A DNA stretch of 64,000 bases from Bradyrhizobium sp. CCBAU 051011. Its GTDB lineage: Bacteria > Pseudomonadota > Alphaproteobacteria > Rhizobiales > Xanthobacteraceae. Below are positions 54,418 to 63,732 of the stretch, piece by piece. Location: positions 3,080,501-3,144,500 of the forward strand of contig NZ_CP022222.1 of assembly GCF_009930815.1 (NCBI RefSeq), in the 5' to 3' direction. The notes below the pieces were generated by a model. The model searched no databases, was not told the origin of the DNA, and was given only the letters and a program-made list of their open reading frames with translations. Every line of letters starts with the position of its first letter. Position 1 is the first letter of the stretch. The translations under genes and the position numbers were made by a program.

Positions 54418-54519
54418 CCGTCATTCCGGGGCGCATCGAAGATGCGAACTATGGTGCGCAATTGCGCACCTGAGAATCTCGAGATTCCGGATTCGCGCTT
54501 CGCGCGCTCCGGAATGACG
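54418..54519. repeat. Palindromic repeat, 'GTCATTCCGGG' family, copy 3
   Basis: Starts CCGTCATTCCGGGGCGC and ends GCGCTCCGGAATGACG, with inner GGTGCGCAATTGCGCACC and GAATCTCGAGATTC palindromes. It lies just after marR and before the broken GGDEF-EAL gene. Confidence 0.85.
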
Positions 54520-54529
54520 AGCTCGGCGA

Positions 54530-56676
54530 TCAGGCCGCGACGATACGGCCATGAGCCTCGCGCAGGCCGCGGCCCGACAGGAATTGCCGCTCGATCTCGG
54601 CGGCGGGGAGTGGCTTGCTGAACAGAAAGCCCTGCATCTCCGTGCATCCCTCGGATGCAATGCTGTCGAGCTGCTCTGCGGTTTCCACGCCCTCGGCGGT
54701 GGCCGTCATGCCCATGCCATTGGCAAGCGCGGCAACCGCCCGCACGATATTGAGCGAGCTCGAATCCTCGGTGATGTTCTTGACGAACGAACGGTCGATC
54801 TTGATCTTGTCGAACGGAAAGCTCTGCAAGTAGGTCAGCGATGAATATCCGGTGCCGAAATCGTCCATCGCGATCCGGATTCCGAGCGCGCGCAACTGAT
54901 GCAACAGCGCGAGCGTGGCTTCCTTGTTGTGGAGCAATACGGTCTCGGTGATTTCGATCTCGAGCCGCGTCGGCGCAAGGCCGGAAGCGGCGAGCGCCCC
55001 GTTGATCACCTGCATCAGGCCGGGACTGCGAAACTGCATTGCTGAAATATTGACGGCGACGTGAAGGTGGTCGGGCCATTGCGCGGCGGTGGCGCAGGCC
55101 TGCCTGATCACCCATTCGCCCATCGGAACGATGAAGCCGATTTCCTCTGCCAGCGGGATGAATGTGGCCGGCGAGACAATTCCCTTGATCGGATGATTCC
55201 AGCGGATCAAGGCCTCAAAGCCGCTGATTTCCTTGCTGGCGAGGTTGACGACCGGCTGATAGTACAGTCGAATTCGCCTCCCGGCAGCGCTCGGCGCAGA
55301 TCCTGCTCCATGATGCGGCGGGTTTGCATCTGCAGGTCCATCGCAGGCTCGAAGAAACGGAACGTGCCGCGGCCGTCGCTCTTGGCGCGATAGAGTGCGA
55401 GATCGGCATTGCGCAGCAACTTGTCGGGGTTCGCGCCGTCGCCGGGGCCGACCGAGATACCGATGCTGACGCCGATCACGGCCTGCTGGCCGTCGATGTC
55501 ATAGGGTTCGCTCAGCGCATCGATGGCGCGCTGCGCCAGCGAAGTGGCGTCGGCGGGATCGGCGATCGCGGCCTGCACGATCACGAACTCGTCGCCTCCC
55601 ATCCGTGCGATCGTGTCGGCCGCGCCGACGAGGGCGCGCAACCTCTCGGCGACGATCCTGAGCAACTTGTCGCCGCAGGGATGACCGAACGTGTCGTTCA
55701 CGGCCTTGAACTGATCGAGGTCGAGGTGATGGACGGCGACCATTTCGTCGTGCTGAACCCTGCCCAACGCATATTCGAGCCGCTCGTTCAGCAGCACGCG
55801 GTTGGCAAGATCGGTCAGCGCGTCGTGATGCGCCATGTATTCGATCTTGACCTCGGACTGGCGCTGCTCGGTGATGTCCTCATGGGTCGCGACCCAACCG
55901 CCGCCGGGCATCGGGCGATGACGGATCTTGAAGGTGCGCCCGTTCATCAGGTCGACGATGCTGTCTTTCGCCTCGTTGGAAACCGCCACGTTGGTGCGCC
56001 ATTGCAGATATTCGTCTCGCGTCATGGCGGGGAAGCTGCCGGCTTCAAAACGCAGATCGACGATCTCGACCAGCGACATGCCGGGACTGACGCGCTCCGG
56101 CGCGATATCATACATCTCGACAAAGCGATCGTTGCAGACGATCAGGCGGTGATCGGAGTCGAAGAAGCAAAGCCCCTGCGACATGTTGTTGATCGCGGTG
56201 TCGAACTGGAAGTTTCTGACGCGCAGGGTCTCTTCCTGCTGCCTGCCGAGTTCATATTGCTTCTTCAGCCGGGCATTGAGCTCTTCGCGCTCGGTGATGT
56301 CCTCGTGGGTCGCCATCCCGCCGCCGCCGGGTATCGGGTAGACGGTGTAGGCGATGAACCGGCCGTCAGTGAACTCCTGCACCGTGGTATCGAGCGCGAT
56401 GTCGCGGCCGACGCGCTCACGGATGTAGTCATCTACCGCGACTTGCACCTTCAGGCCGAGCCTGAGCCGATGCCGGATCAGCTCATGGGTCGGTGTCCCC
56501 GGCTTCACCTGTTCGGGCGAGAGCCCGTACATTTCCCTGTAGCGCTCATTGCAGAAAACGACTTCGCGCTTCTCGTCGAAAATGACGATTCCGAGCGACA
56601 AATGGTTGATCGCCTCTTCGAGCTGCGCACTCGACTGCGCCGACCGCGAGGCGGTGATCTGGCCGTGATCCGTCAT
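54530..56676 (-). pseudogene. PAS-PAS-GGDEF-EAL gene split by a 1-base frameshift near 55267
   Basis: The first frame (from ATG 56676, GGGGAAACG site) encodes two PAS-like domains (about 20-130 and 155-275) and a full diguanylate cyclase domain with MGGDEF at 359-364 and no RxxD site. It reads into RRALPGGEFDC and stops. The second frame continues exactly where the first should: YYQPVVNLASKEISGFEALIRW, then TETVLL, DDFGTGYSSL, KIKIDRSF and AEGVE. Inserting one base in GA-CTG (between 55267 and 55268) gives the expected EFELYYQP. Both catalytic domains are otherwise intact, so this is a recent mutation, a phase-variable state or a sequencing error. Confidence 0.75.
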
Positions 56677-56856
56677 GTAGCGTTTCCCCAGCCGCCAAGG
56701 GCGGCTCTCCTCCCCCAGGAGAGCGGTCATTAGAAGACCATGCTGGTGAATCGCAGCTTCGAGGAAGGCAGGTCCGAGCCGGTTCCTCGCAACTTGCTCA
56801 ACAAAGCGTTAACGCCGTCGCGGCACGCACTGGATGCCGGCGGCCGCCCGAAAAAC

Positions 56857-58188
56857 CTAAGCGTAGTCCACCAGGATCACCCTGACGTCATTGACGTTGG
56901 TGAGCGTCGGACCCGTCAGCACGAGATCGCCGGTGGCTGAAAAGAACGCGGTGGCGTCGTTGTTGGCGAGATAGGCCGCGGGATTGAGGCCGAGCGACTT
57001 CATCTTCGCAAACGTCGTCTGATCGATCACGGCGCCGGCCGGATCGCTAGCGCTGCCGGCGCCGCCGTCGGCGCCGTCGGTGTCGGCGGCCAGCGCCACA
57101 ATGCCGGCCGTGTCCTTCAGGAGGTCCGCCAGCGCCAGCGCATATTCCTGGTTGGGGCCGCCGCGGCCATTGCCGCGCACGGTCACCGTGAGCTCGCCGC
57201 CCGACAGGATCGCGATGCGCTTGCCTTCGCTGCGTGCCTTCAGCGCCATCCGCGCATGATCGGCCGCCACCTCGCGCGCTTCGCCTTCGAGGTCGGCGCC
57301 GAGGCCGATGACCTCATATCCCGCGTCCTTCGCGACCTTGATGGCCGCCTCGAGCGAAGCCTTCGGTTTTGCGATCATTTCGAAGTGCGCGCGAGCAAAG
57401 GCAGGATCGCCTGGCTTGCAGCTCTCGTTCCTCGAATCTTCGAGGGCGCGCCTGACGGCGTCGTCAACCGTGAGATTATACTTCGCCACCAGCGCGCGGG
57501 CGTCTGCCAGCGTGCTCGGATCCGGCACCGTCGGTCCCGATGCAATCGCCGACGGGTCGTCGTGCGGCACGTCTGAGATCGCGAGCGTCACGATCTCGGC
57601 GGCGTGCTGTCCGGCGCGGGCGAGCCGGCCACCCTTGATTCGCGACAGATGCTTGCGGACGATGTTCATCTCGCCGATCGGCGCGCCGGAGCGCAACAGC
57701 GCGCGGTTCACCTGCTGCTTCTGTGCGAACGAAACGCCATCAGCCGGCGCGATCCAGTTTGCGGAGCCGCCTCCGGACAGCAGCACCAGCAACAGATCGT
57801 CCGCCGTTGCCTCGGCGGCGAACCGCAGCGTTTCGTCGGCAGCCTTCAGCCCGGCTTCGTCAGGTACGGGATGGCCGGCTTCGATTACCCTGATCCGCCG
57901 CGTCGGCACGCCGTGGCCGTGGCGCGTGGTGGCAAGCCCAATCAACCGCGACGGATCGAGCCCCAGCGTATCGAGGTAGTGCCGTTCAGCTGCAGCCGCC
58001 ATCGCCGCCGCGCCCTTGCCGGCGGCGAGGCAGATCACCCTGCCCTTGGGTGCAGGACGCAGATGCGCGGACAGCACGACGTCCGGATGCGCGGCCGCAA
58101 CGGCCGCATCGAAGATCGCACGCAAGAGGGAACGTCGGTCGGTCATGAGGGCACGTGAGCTGGATGAGACGGGGGTCTGGTTATCCAT
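56857..58188 (-). CDS. Glycerate 2-kinase (GckA / MOFRL family)
   Basis: Phosphorylates D-glycerate to 2-phosphoglycerate with ATP in the cytoplasm. 443 residues. The N-terminal DUF4147 domain has LAAGKGAAAMA, EAGHPVPDEAG, LLLVLLSGGGSANW and RKHLSRIKGGRLA. The C-terminal MOFRL domain has LSGGELTVTVRGNGRGGPNQEYAL and ALAADTDGADGGA. ATG 58188 is the longest start; ATG 58146 (MTDRRSLLRAIFDAAV) fits the family start better, and neither has a strong ribosome site. The gene lies downstream of the second ABC importer region across a terminator, so it is probably independent. Confidence 0.9.
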   Translation of the reverse strand: MDNQTPVSSSSRALMTDRRSLLRAIFDAAVAAAHPDVVLSAHLRPAPKGRVICLAAGKGAAAMAAAAERHYLDTLGLDPSRLIGLATTRHGHGVPTRRIRVIEAGHPVPDEAGLKAADETLRFAAEATADDLLLVLLSGGGSANWIAPADGVSFAQKQQVNRALLRSGAPIGEMNIVRKHLSRIKGGRLARAGQHAAEIVTLAISDVPHDDPSAIASGPTVPDPSTLADARALVAKYNLTVDDAVRRALEDSRNESCKPGDPAFARAHFEMIAKPKASLEAAIKVAKDAGYEVIGLGADLEGEAREVAADHARMALKARSEGKRIAILSGGELTVTVRGNGRGGPNQEYALALADLLKDTAGIVALAADTDGADGGAGSASDPAGAVIDQTTFAKMKSLGLNPAAYLANNDATAFFSATGDLVLTGPTLTNVNDVRVILVDYA

Positions 58189-58208
58189 CCAATCGCTGCA
58201 AAAGAAAA

Positions 58209-58231
58209 CCCCCGCGAGCGGGGCGCGGGGG
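58209..58231 (-). terminator. Terminator after the first ABC binding-protein gene
   Basis: CCCCCGCG (58209-58216) pairs with CGCGGGGG (58224-58231). On the minus strand a TTTTCTTTT run follows. It lies 42 bases past the stop of the gene at 58273. Confidence 0.8.
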
Positions 58232-58272
58232 CTCTTGTTGGCCGGAAATGGGCCGATCAGATTTTGGAATGA

Positions 58273-59499
58273 CTAGCCGCCGGCGTCACCCGAGAGGATT
58301 TCGCCGAAGCGTTCCCAGGTCTCACCCTTGAACTTGATCAGTTGCACCGACGAAATCGGGGCAAAGTCGGTCGCTGACGTGTTGACCTTGATGCCCGGCA
58401 GCAGACCGCCGAGTTCGAGGTCCTTGATGCTGGCCGCCTGCTTCATCACGTTCTCGCGCGTGAGATTGTCGCCGCAAGCCTCCAGCACATGCGCCAGAGT
58501 CTGGGCTACCGAGTAGCCGTACATCACCGACGCATCGGCGCGGTTGGCTTCCGGATAGTATTTGTCCAGGAACTCGTTCCAGGCCTTCATGCCCGCATCA
58601 TCCTTCCACTGCGCATCCGTCGGATCCTTCAGATATTGCGAGGAGATGATGTCCTGGGCGTTTTCCAAGCCAGCCGGCTTGATGACGCTGCCGATCGAGG
58701 CGGAGACGTTGTTGAGGAAGTGCAGTGGCCTCCAGCCGATCTCGGCGTTCTTCTTGATCGCCTGCGCCGCGAATTTCGGCGTGGTGATGTTGATGAACAC
58801 GTCGGCTCCGGTCGCTTTCATCTTGACGATATGGGAGTCGATGGTCGGCTCGGAGACCTCGTAGCTTTCCTCGATGACGATCATCGACGCGGCCTTGGCG
58901 CCGAGCCCATCCTTGAAGCCCTTCAGGTAGTCCTTGCCGTAGTCGTCGTTCTGATAGAGCACGGCGACCTTGGCGTTCGGCTTCTCCTTCAGAATGTACT
59001 TTGCATAGATCTGCGTCTCGCTTTGGTAGTTGGGCTGCCAGCCCATCGTCCAGGGGAAGGTCTTCGGATCGTTCCACTTGGTGGCGCCGGTCGCGACGAA
59101 CAGTTGCGGCACCTTCTTGCTGTTGAGGTACTTCTGGATAGCCGTGTTCGGCGGGGTGCCGAGCGGATTGAAGATCAGGAGGACTTCATCGCTCTCGACC
59201 AGCTTGCGCGTCTGTTCCACCGTCTTCGGCGGGCTGTAGGCATCGTCATAGCTGATGAAGTTGACCTTGCGGCCGTTGATGCCGCCCTCGGCGTTGATCT
59301 TCCTGAAATAGGCTTCCTCGGTTTTGCCGATCACGCCATAGGCCGAAGCCGGTCCGCTGTAGGGCATGATGTTGCCGATCTTGATCTCGGTATCGCTCGC
59401 GCCGGGGTCGTACTTCTTCTGTGCGAGAACGCCGCTCGAAGTTGCCGCGAGTAGTCCAAACGCGGCCGAAACAACCGCAAGTTTTTTCATTGTGGACAT
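58273..59499 (-). CDS. ABC transporter substrate-binding protein, copy A
   Basis: A 408-residue periplasmic type I binding protein of the LivJ/HAAT group. The signal peptide ends about SGVLAQ, then KKYDPGASDTEIKIGNIMPYSGPASAYG. It is collinear with and highly similar to the next gene (59658). It binds a ligand for the LivHMGF permease encoded upstream. A start at the inner ATG (59490, MKKLAVV) is also possible. Each copy has its own terminator, so expression can be separate. Confidence 0.92.
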   Translation of the reverse strand: MSTMKKLAVVSAAFGLLAATSSGVLAQKKYDPGASDTEIKIGNIMPYSGPASAYGVIGKTEEAYFRKINAEGGINGRKVNFISYDDAYSPPKTVEQTRKLVESDEVLLIFNPLGTPPNTAIQKYLNSKKVPQLFVATGATKWNDPKTFPWTMGWQPNYQSETQIYAKYILKEKPNAKVAVLYQNDDYGKDYLKGFKDGLGAKAASMIVIEESYEVSEPTIDSHIVKMKATGADVFINITTPKFAAQAIKKNAEIGWRPLHFLNNVSASIGSVIKPAGLENAQDIISSQYLKDPTDAQWKDDAGMKAWNEFLDKYYPEANRADASVMYGYSVAQTLAHVLEACGDNLTRENVMKQAASIKDLELGGLLPGIKVNTSATDFAPISSVQLIKFKGETWERFGEILSGDAGG

Positions 59500-59605
59500 T
59501 TCTGTCTCTCCCTTTTCATTTATTAAACGTACCCGTCGGGCTCCTTGAACGAAGCTCTTTTAACAGCGTCGTGAGTAGCATCTTGCTGGAAACCTCACAA
59601 CAAAA

Positions 59606-59630
59606 AGCCCTGCGGCAAAGCCGCAGGGCT
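59606..59630 (-). terminator. Terminator after the second ABC binding-protein gene
   Basis: AGCCCTGCGGC (59606-59616) pairs perfectly with GCCGCAGGGCT (59620-59630) over a 3-base loop. A TTTTTG run follows on the minus strand. Confidence 0.85.
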
Positions 59631-59657
59631 GCTTCCTTGATAGGCGGTGCCGGCTGA

Positions 59658-60887
59658 CTAGCCGCCGACGTCGCCGGAGAGAATCTCGCCGAAGCGTTCC
59701 CAGGTCTCGCCCTTGAACTTCATCAACTGCAATTGCGAAATCGGGGCAAAGTCGGTCGCCGAAGTGTTGACCTTGACGCCCGGCAGCAGGCCGCCAAGCT
59801 CGAGGTCCTTGATGTTCGCCGCCTGCTTCATGACGTTTGCGCGGGTCAGGTCGTCGCCGCAAGCCTTCAGCACGTGAACGAGGCCTTGTGCCACGGTATA
59901 ACCGTATATCACCGAGGCGTCGGCACGGTTGGCTTCCGGATAATACTTGTCCAGGAACTCGTTCCAGGCCTTCATCCCGGCGTCGTCCTTCCACTGCGCG
60001 TCGGTCGGATCCTTGAGGTAGGCGGACGAGATGATGTCCTGCGAATTCTCGAAGCCGGCCGGCTTCATGACGCTGCCGATCGAGGCCGAGACGTTGTTGA
60101 GGAAGTGCATCGGCTTCCAGCCGATCTCGTTCATCTTCTTGATTGCCTGCGCCGCGAACTTCGGCGTCGTGATGTTGAAGAACACGTCGGCATTGAGCGA
60201 CTTCAGCTTGACGATGTTGGAATCGATCGTCGGCTGCGAGACCTCATAGCTTTCCTCGATGATGATCATCGATGCCGCCTTGGCGCCGAGGCCGTCCTTG
60301 AAGCCCTTCAGATAGTCCTTGCCGTAGTCGTCATTCTGATAGAGCACGGCGATCTTGGCGTCCGGCTTGTTCTTCAGAATGTACTTGGCGTAGATCTGCG
60401 ACTCGCTTTGGTAGTTGGGCTGCCAGCCCATCGTCCACGGGAAGTCTTTTGGATCGTTCCACTTGGTGGCGCCGGTCGCGACGAACAGTTGCGGCACCTT
60501 CTTCGAGTTCAGGTATTTCTGGATCGCGGTATTGGGCGGGGTGCCCAGTGAATTGAACACGAGCAGGACTTCATCGCTCTCGACCAGCTTGCGCACCTGT
60601 TCCACCGTCTTCGGCGGAGAGTAGGCATCGTCATAACTGACGAAGTTGATCTTGCGGCCGTTGATGCCGCCCTCGGCGTTGATCTTCCTGAAATAGGCTT
60701 CCTCGGTCTTGCCGATCACGCCGTAGGCGGAAGCCGGACCGCTGTAGGGCATGATGTTGCCGATCTTGATTTCGGTATCGTTGGCGCCGGTGTCGTATTT
60801 CTTCTGCGCAAGCGCGCCGCTGCTGGTGGCAGCAAGCAATGCGAGGGCGGCCGAAAAGGCTCCCAAGCGCAAGTTGATGGCGAGCAT
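59658..60887 (-). CDS. ABC transporter substrate-binding protein, copy B
   Basis: A 409-residue paralogue of copy A. After a different signal peptide (MLAINLRLGAFSAALALLAA...GALAQ), the mature proteins are nearly the same for long stretches, for example GNIMPYSGPASAYGVIGKTE, KVPQLFVATGATKWNDPK and YQNDDYGKDYLKGFKDGLGA. Differences cluster in the second lobe (KSLNADVFFN against KATGADVFIN; MNEIGWKPMH against NAEIGWRPLH), which could tune ligand choice. It lies between copy A and livM. Confidence 0.92.
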   Translation of the reverse strand: MLAINLRLGAFSAALALLAATSSGALAQKKYDTGANDTEIKIGNIMPYSGPASAYGVIGKTEEAYFRKINAEGGINGRKINFVSYDDAYSPPKTVEQVRKLVESDEVLLVFNSLGTPPNTAIQKYLNSKKVPQLFVATGATKWNDPKDFPWTMGWQPNYQSESQIYAKYILKNKPDAKIAVLYQNDDYGKDYLKGFKDGLGAKAASMIIIEESYEVSQPTIDSNIVKLKSLNADVFFNITTPKFAAQAIKKMNEIGWKPMHFLNNVSASIGSVMKPAGFENSQDIISSAYLKDPTDAQWKDDAGMKAWNEFLDKYYPEANRADASVIYGYTVAQGLVHVLKACGDDLTRANVMKQAANIKDLELGGLLPGVKVNTSATDFAPISQLQLMKFKGETWERFGEILSGDVGG

Positions 60888-60993
60888 TTTTTGATCTCCC
60901 TGGGATCGATGACTGTGTCATTGTTTTTGATTGGAGCACTTGGCGGCTCTTGACCGCATTGAATACCTTTCGGCTGCGTCCAGCAACAAAAAG

Positions 60994-61016
60994 CCCCCGC
61001 GACGATGTCGCGGGGG
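60994..61016 (-). terminator. Terminator after livM
   Basis: CCCCCGCGAC (60994-61003) pairs with GTCGCGGGGG (61007-61016) over a 3-base loop. On the minus strand GCTTTTTG follows. It ends the livG-livF-livH-livM transcript before the binding-protein genes. Confidence 0.85.
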
Positions 61017-61106
61017 CCGATATTTAGCCTGATCCCCGGGAAACTACCGCCCGGCGGAATATTGGTTAATGGCTGAGTTCGCCACTCCAGAGCGTCTTCG
61101 TTGTTC

Positions 61107-62126
61107 TCAGTTCTTCCTGAGATTGCCGAGCATCTGCTGCGCAACAATCGCAACCTGCCTTGCACCATGCGGTACGAGGAAGATCACGAGGAACAGAAGC
61201 ACGCCGAACACCGCGCCGGAGAGGCCCTTGGAGATGCTCTCCGCGATGTTGGGCACGAAGATGATGAAGGCGGCGCCGACGAACGAGCCCGGCAGCCAGC
61301 CCACGCCGCCGACCACCATGCCAAGGAATAGCGCGATGGCCAGGTTGATCGTGTAGCTGTCGGGCGCCACGAACGCCACGACGATGGCGCTGAGCCCGCC
61401 GGCGATACCGGTGATGCCCGCGGACACGCCGAAGGCGAGCGTCTTGTACTGGGCGACATCGACGCCCATGGCGGAGGCCGCGATCTCATTGTCGCGGATC
61501 GACATGAAGGCGCGGCCCGAGCGTGAGCGTAGCAGGTTGACCGACCCGATATAGATCGCCAGCGCGATCGCCAGCGTGAAGTAGTAGAGCCACTTGTCCT
61601 GTCCAATCGGCAGGCCGAACGGCGCATCGGGTTTCATGACGGTGAGGCCCTGCACGCCGCCGGTCCAATGCTCGAGGAAATGCAGCTTCAGGAGTTGCGG
61701 CATGGCGACCGCAAGCGCGAAGGTGGCAAGGGCCAGGTAGATGCCGGAAAGCCGCAACGCGGGTTTGCCGAACAGGTAGCCGGCGCCGAACGAGACCAGC
61801 CCCGCGATCGGCAGCGTCAGCGCATAGTTCATGCCGACGTTTTCCATCAGCACCGCCGACGTATAGGCGCCGAGCGCGTAGAATGCGCTCTGGCCGAGCG
61901 AGAATTGCCCGCTGCCGCCGGTCAGGATGTTGAGCGCCAGCACCGCGATCCCGTAGATCATGACCATCGTCATTTGGAAGACGACGAAGTTCTTCACGAA
62001 CACCGGGGTGACGAGCAGTGCCGCCAGGATCACCAGCGAGGTGCCGGTGCCCAGCGTCATGGCGCGCTTCGGAACGGCCTCGACGGCCGGGGCTTCTGTG
62101 ACTGCGTCTTCTGCAGCTGCGCTCAT
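61107..62126 (-). CDS. livM: ABC transporter permease (LivM type)
   Basis: A 339-residue inner-membrane permease with about nine hydrophobic helices after a 25-residue cytoplasmic tail. Landmarks: GGSGQFSLGQSAFYALGAYT, SRSGRAFMSIRDNEIAASAMGVD and VVGGVGWLPGSFVGAAFI. It pairs with LivH. The livM start is 2 bases after the livH stop, so the genes are tightly coupled. Confidence 0.94.
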   Translation of the reverse strand: MSAAAEDAVTEAPAVEAVPKRAMTLGTGTSLVILAALLVTPVFVKNFVVFQMTMVMIYGIAVLALNILTGGSGQFSLGQSAFYALGAYTSAVLMENVGMNYALTLPIAGLVSFGAGYLFGKPALRLSGIYLALATFALAVAMPQLLKLHFLEHWTGGVQGLTVMKPDAPFGLPIGQDKWLYYFTLAIALAIYIGSVNLLRSRSGRAFMSIRDNEIAASAMGVDVAQYKTLAFGVSAGITGIAGGLSAIVVAFVAPDSYTINLAIALFLGMVVGGVGWLPGSFVGAAFIIFVPNIAESISKGLSGAVFGVLLFLVIFLVPHGARQVAIVAQQMLGNLRKN

Positions 62127-62128
62127 GA

Positions 62129-63007
62129 TCAGACTCGCTTCACGATGGCTCGGCCGAAGAGACCGGCAGGTTTGAAAACCAGGACGGTGATGATCAGCGC
62201 AAGCGCGATCGGGAGTTTCAGTTCATTGCCCACGCCGGGGATGTAGGTGCCGGCAAGATTCTCGAAGACGCCGACCAGGAACCCGCCCACGACGGCGCCG
62301 AGCGGCGAGGTAAGGCCGCCGAGCACGGCGGCGGCAAAACCGTAAACCAGAACGCCGCCCATCATGTTCGGTTCGAGGAACACGACTGGTGCGATCAGGA
62401 TGCCGGCGACGGCGCCGATCGCGGAGGCCATGCCCCAGCCGAGCGCAATCATCCAGGAGGTATTGACGCCGACCAGGCGCGCCGATTCCGGCAACGCCGC
62501 CGCTGCGCGCATCGCTAGGCCGATCCGCGTGAACTGGAAGAAGAGGTAGAGCCCGACCAGCATCAAAAGCGTGACGCCGATCATCCCGGCCTGGTGGGTC
62601 GAGATCAACTGGCTGCCGAGGAACGGCGCGGAGCCGAACGGGGTCGGATACTGCTTGATGGTGAAATCCCAGATCAGACCGGCTACCGAGTTGACGATCG
62701 CAAACAGCGCGATGAAACCGGCGACGTTGGTCAGCACCGGCGCCTTGGCCAGCGGCTTGAACAGCAGCCGCTCGATGAGGATGCCACCGGCGAACGAGAT
62801 CGCCAGCGTGAGCAGGAACGACCACCAATAGGGCACGCCCCACTGCATCAATTGCCAGGAGATGAAGGTCGAGAACATCGCCATTTCGCCCTGGGCGAAG
62901 TTCAGATGGTCGATCGCCTGGTAGATCATGACCACCGCGAGCGCCATACAGGCATAGATCGCGCCCGTGGCGATACCGGCCAGGACTTGGTTGGTAAACA
63001 GCTCCAT
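62129..63007 (-). CDS. livH: ABC transporter permease (LivH type)
   Basis: A 292-residue inner-membrane permease. It begins MELFTNQVLAGIATGAIYACMALAVVMIYQAIDHLNFAQGEMAMF, with the usual LivH N-terminal pattern, and ends with the hydrophobic KLPIALALIITVLVFKPAGLFG. A longer open frame to 63766 is only the shadow of the ATPase gene. The start lies 12 bases after the livF stop. Confidence 0.93.
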   Translation of the reverse strand: MELFTNQVLAGIATGAIYACMALAVVMIYQAIDHLNFAQGEMAMFSTFISWQLMQWGVPYWWSFLLTLAISFAGGILIERLLFKPLAKAPVLTNVAGFIALFAIVNSVAGLIWDFTIKQYPTPFGSAPFLGSQLISTHQAGMIGVTLLMLVGLYLFFQFTRIGLAMRAAAALPESARLVGVNTSWMIALGWGMASAIGAVAGILIAPVVFLEPNMMGGVLVYGFAAAVLGGLTSPLGAVVGGFLVGVFENLAGTYIPGVGNELKLPIALALIITVLVFKPAGLFGRAIVKRV

Positions 63008-63018
63008 TGTCCTGCTCC

Positions 63019-63732
63019 TCAGTAGCCGAGATAGGATTTGCGGACGTCTTCGTTGCTCGCGATTTCCTTCGCGTTCCCCGACATCACGATCTTCCCGGTT
63101 TCGATCACATAGGCCTGGTCGGCGAGTTCCAGCGCCAACTGCGCGTTCTGCTCGACCACCAAAATGGTGACCTTGTCCTCGCGGTTGATCTTGCCGAGAA
63201 TCTTGAACAGCTCGCGCACGATCAGCGGCGCCAGGCCGAACGACGGCTCGTCGAGCAGCATCAGCCGCGGACGCAGCATTAGCGCGCGGGCGACCGCCAG
63301 CATCTGCTGCTCGCCGCCCGACAGCGTGCCGGCCTGCTGGGTGTGGCGCTCCTTGAGCACCGGGAAGTGCTCGTACATGCGCTCGATATCGGCGACGATG
63401 TTCTTCTTGTCGGTGCGGGTGATGGCGCCGAGCTGCAGGTTCTCTTCCACCGTCATGGTGGTGAAGGTGCCGCGACCCTGCGGCACATGCGCGATGCCGA
63501 GACGGACCACGTTTTCGGTCGATTTGCCCGAAAGCGGCTTGCCCTCGAACTCGATCGCGCCGGTCGAGCGCACCATGTTGCAGATCGCCCGCAAGGTGGT
63601 GGTCTTGCCGGCGCCGTTGGCGCCCAGCAGCGTGGTCAGCGAGCCCTCGTTGAGCGCAAAGGTCAGGCCGTGAAGTGCCTGGACCTGACCGTAATAGGCG
63701 CGCAGATCCTTGACGTTCAGCATTGCGGTCAT
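63019..63732 (-). CDS. livF: ABC transporter ATP-binding protein (LivF type)
   Basis: A 237-residue ATPase. It begins MTAMLNVKDLRAYYGQVQAL, with Walker A GANGAGKTT, signature LSGGEQQM and Walker B RLMLLDEPSFGLAP. It works with the LivG ATPase encoded just upstream, with which it shares an ATGA overlap (63729-63732). Confidence 0.94.
   Translation of the reverse strand: MTAMLNVKDLRAYYGQVQALHGLTFALNEGSLTTLLGANGAGKTTTLRAICNMVRSTGAIEFEGKPLSGKSTENVVRLGIAHVPQGRGTFTTMTVEENLQLGAITRTDKKNIVADIERMYEHFPVLKERHTQQAGTLSGGEQQMLAVARALMLRPRLMLLDEPSFGLAPLIVRELFKILGKINREDKVTILVVEQNAQLALELADQAYVIETGKIVMSGNAKEIASNEDVRKSYLGY

Noticed and set aside
55324..56733. 469-codon plus-strand frame opposite the GGDEF-EAL gene
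   Set aside because: Antisense shadow; the minus strand carries unmistakable PAS and GGDEF motifs.
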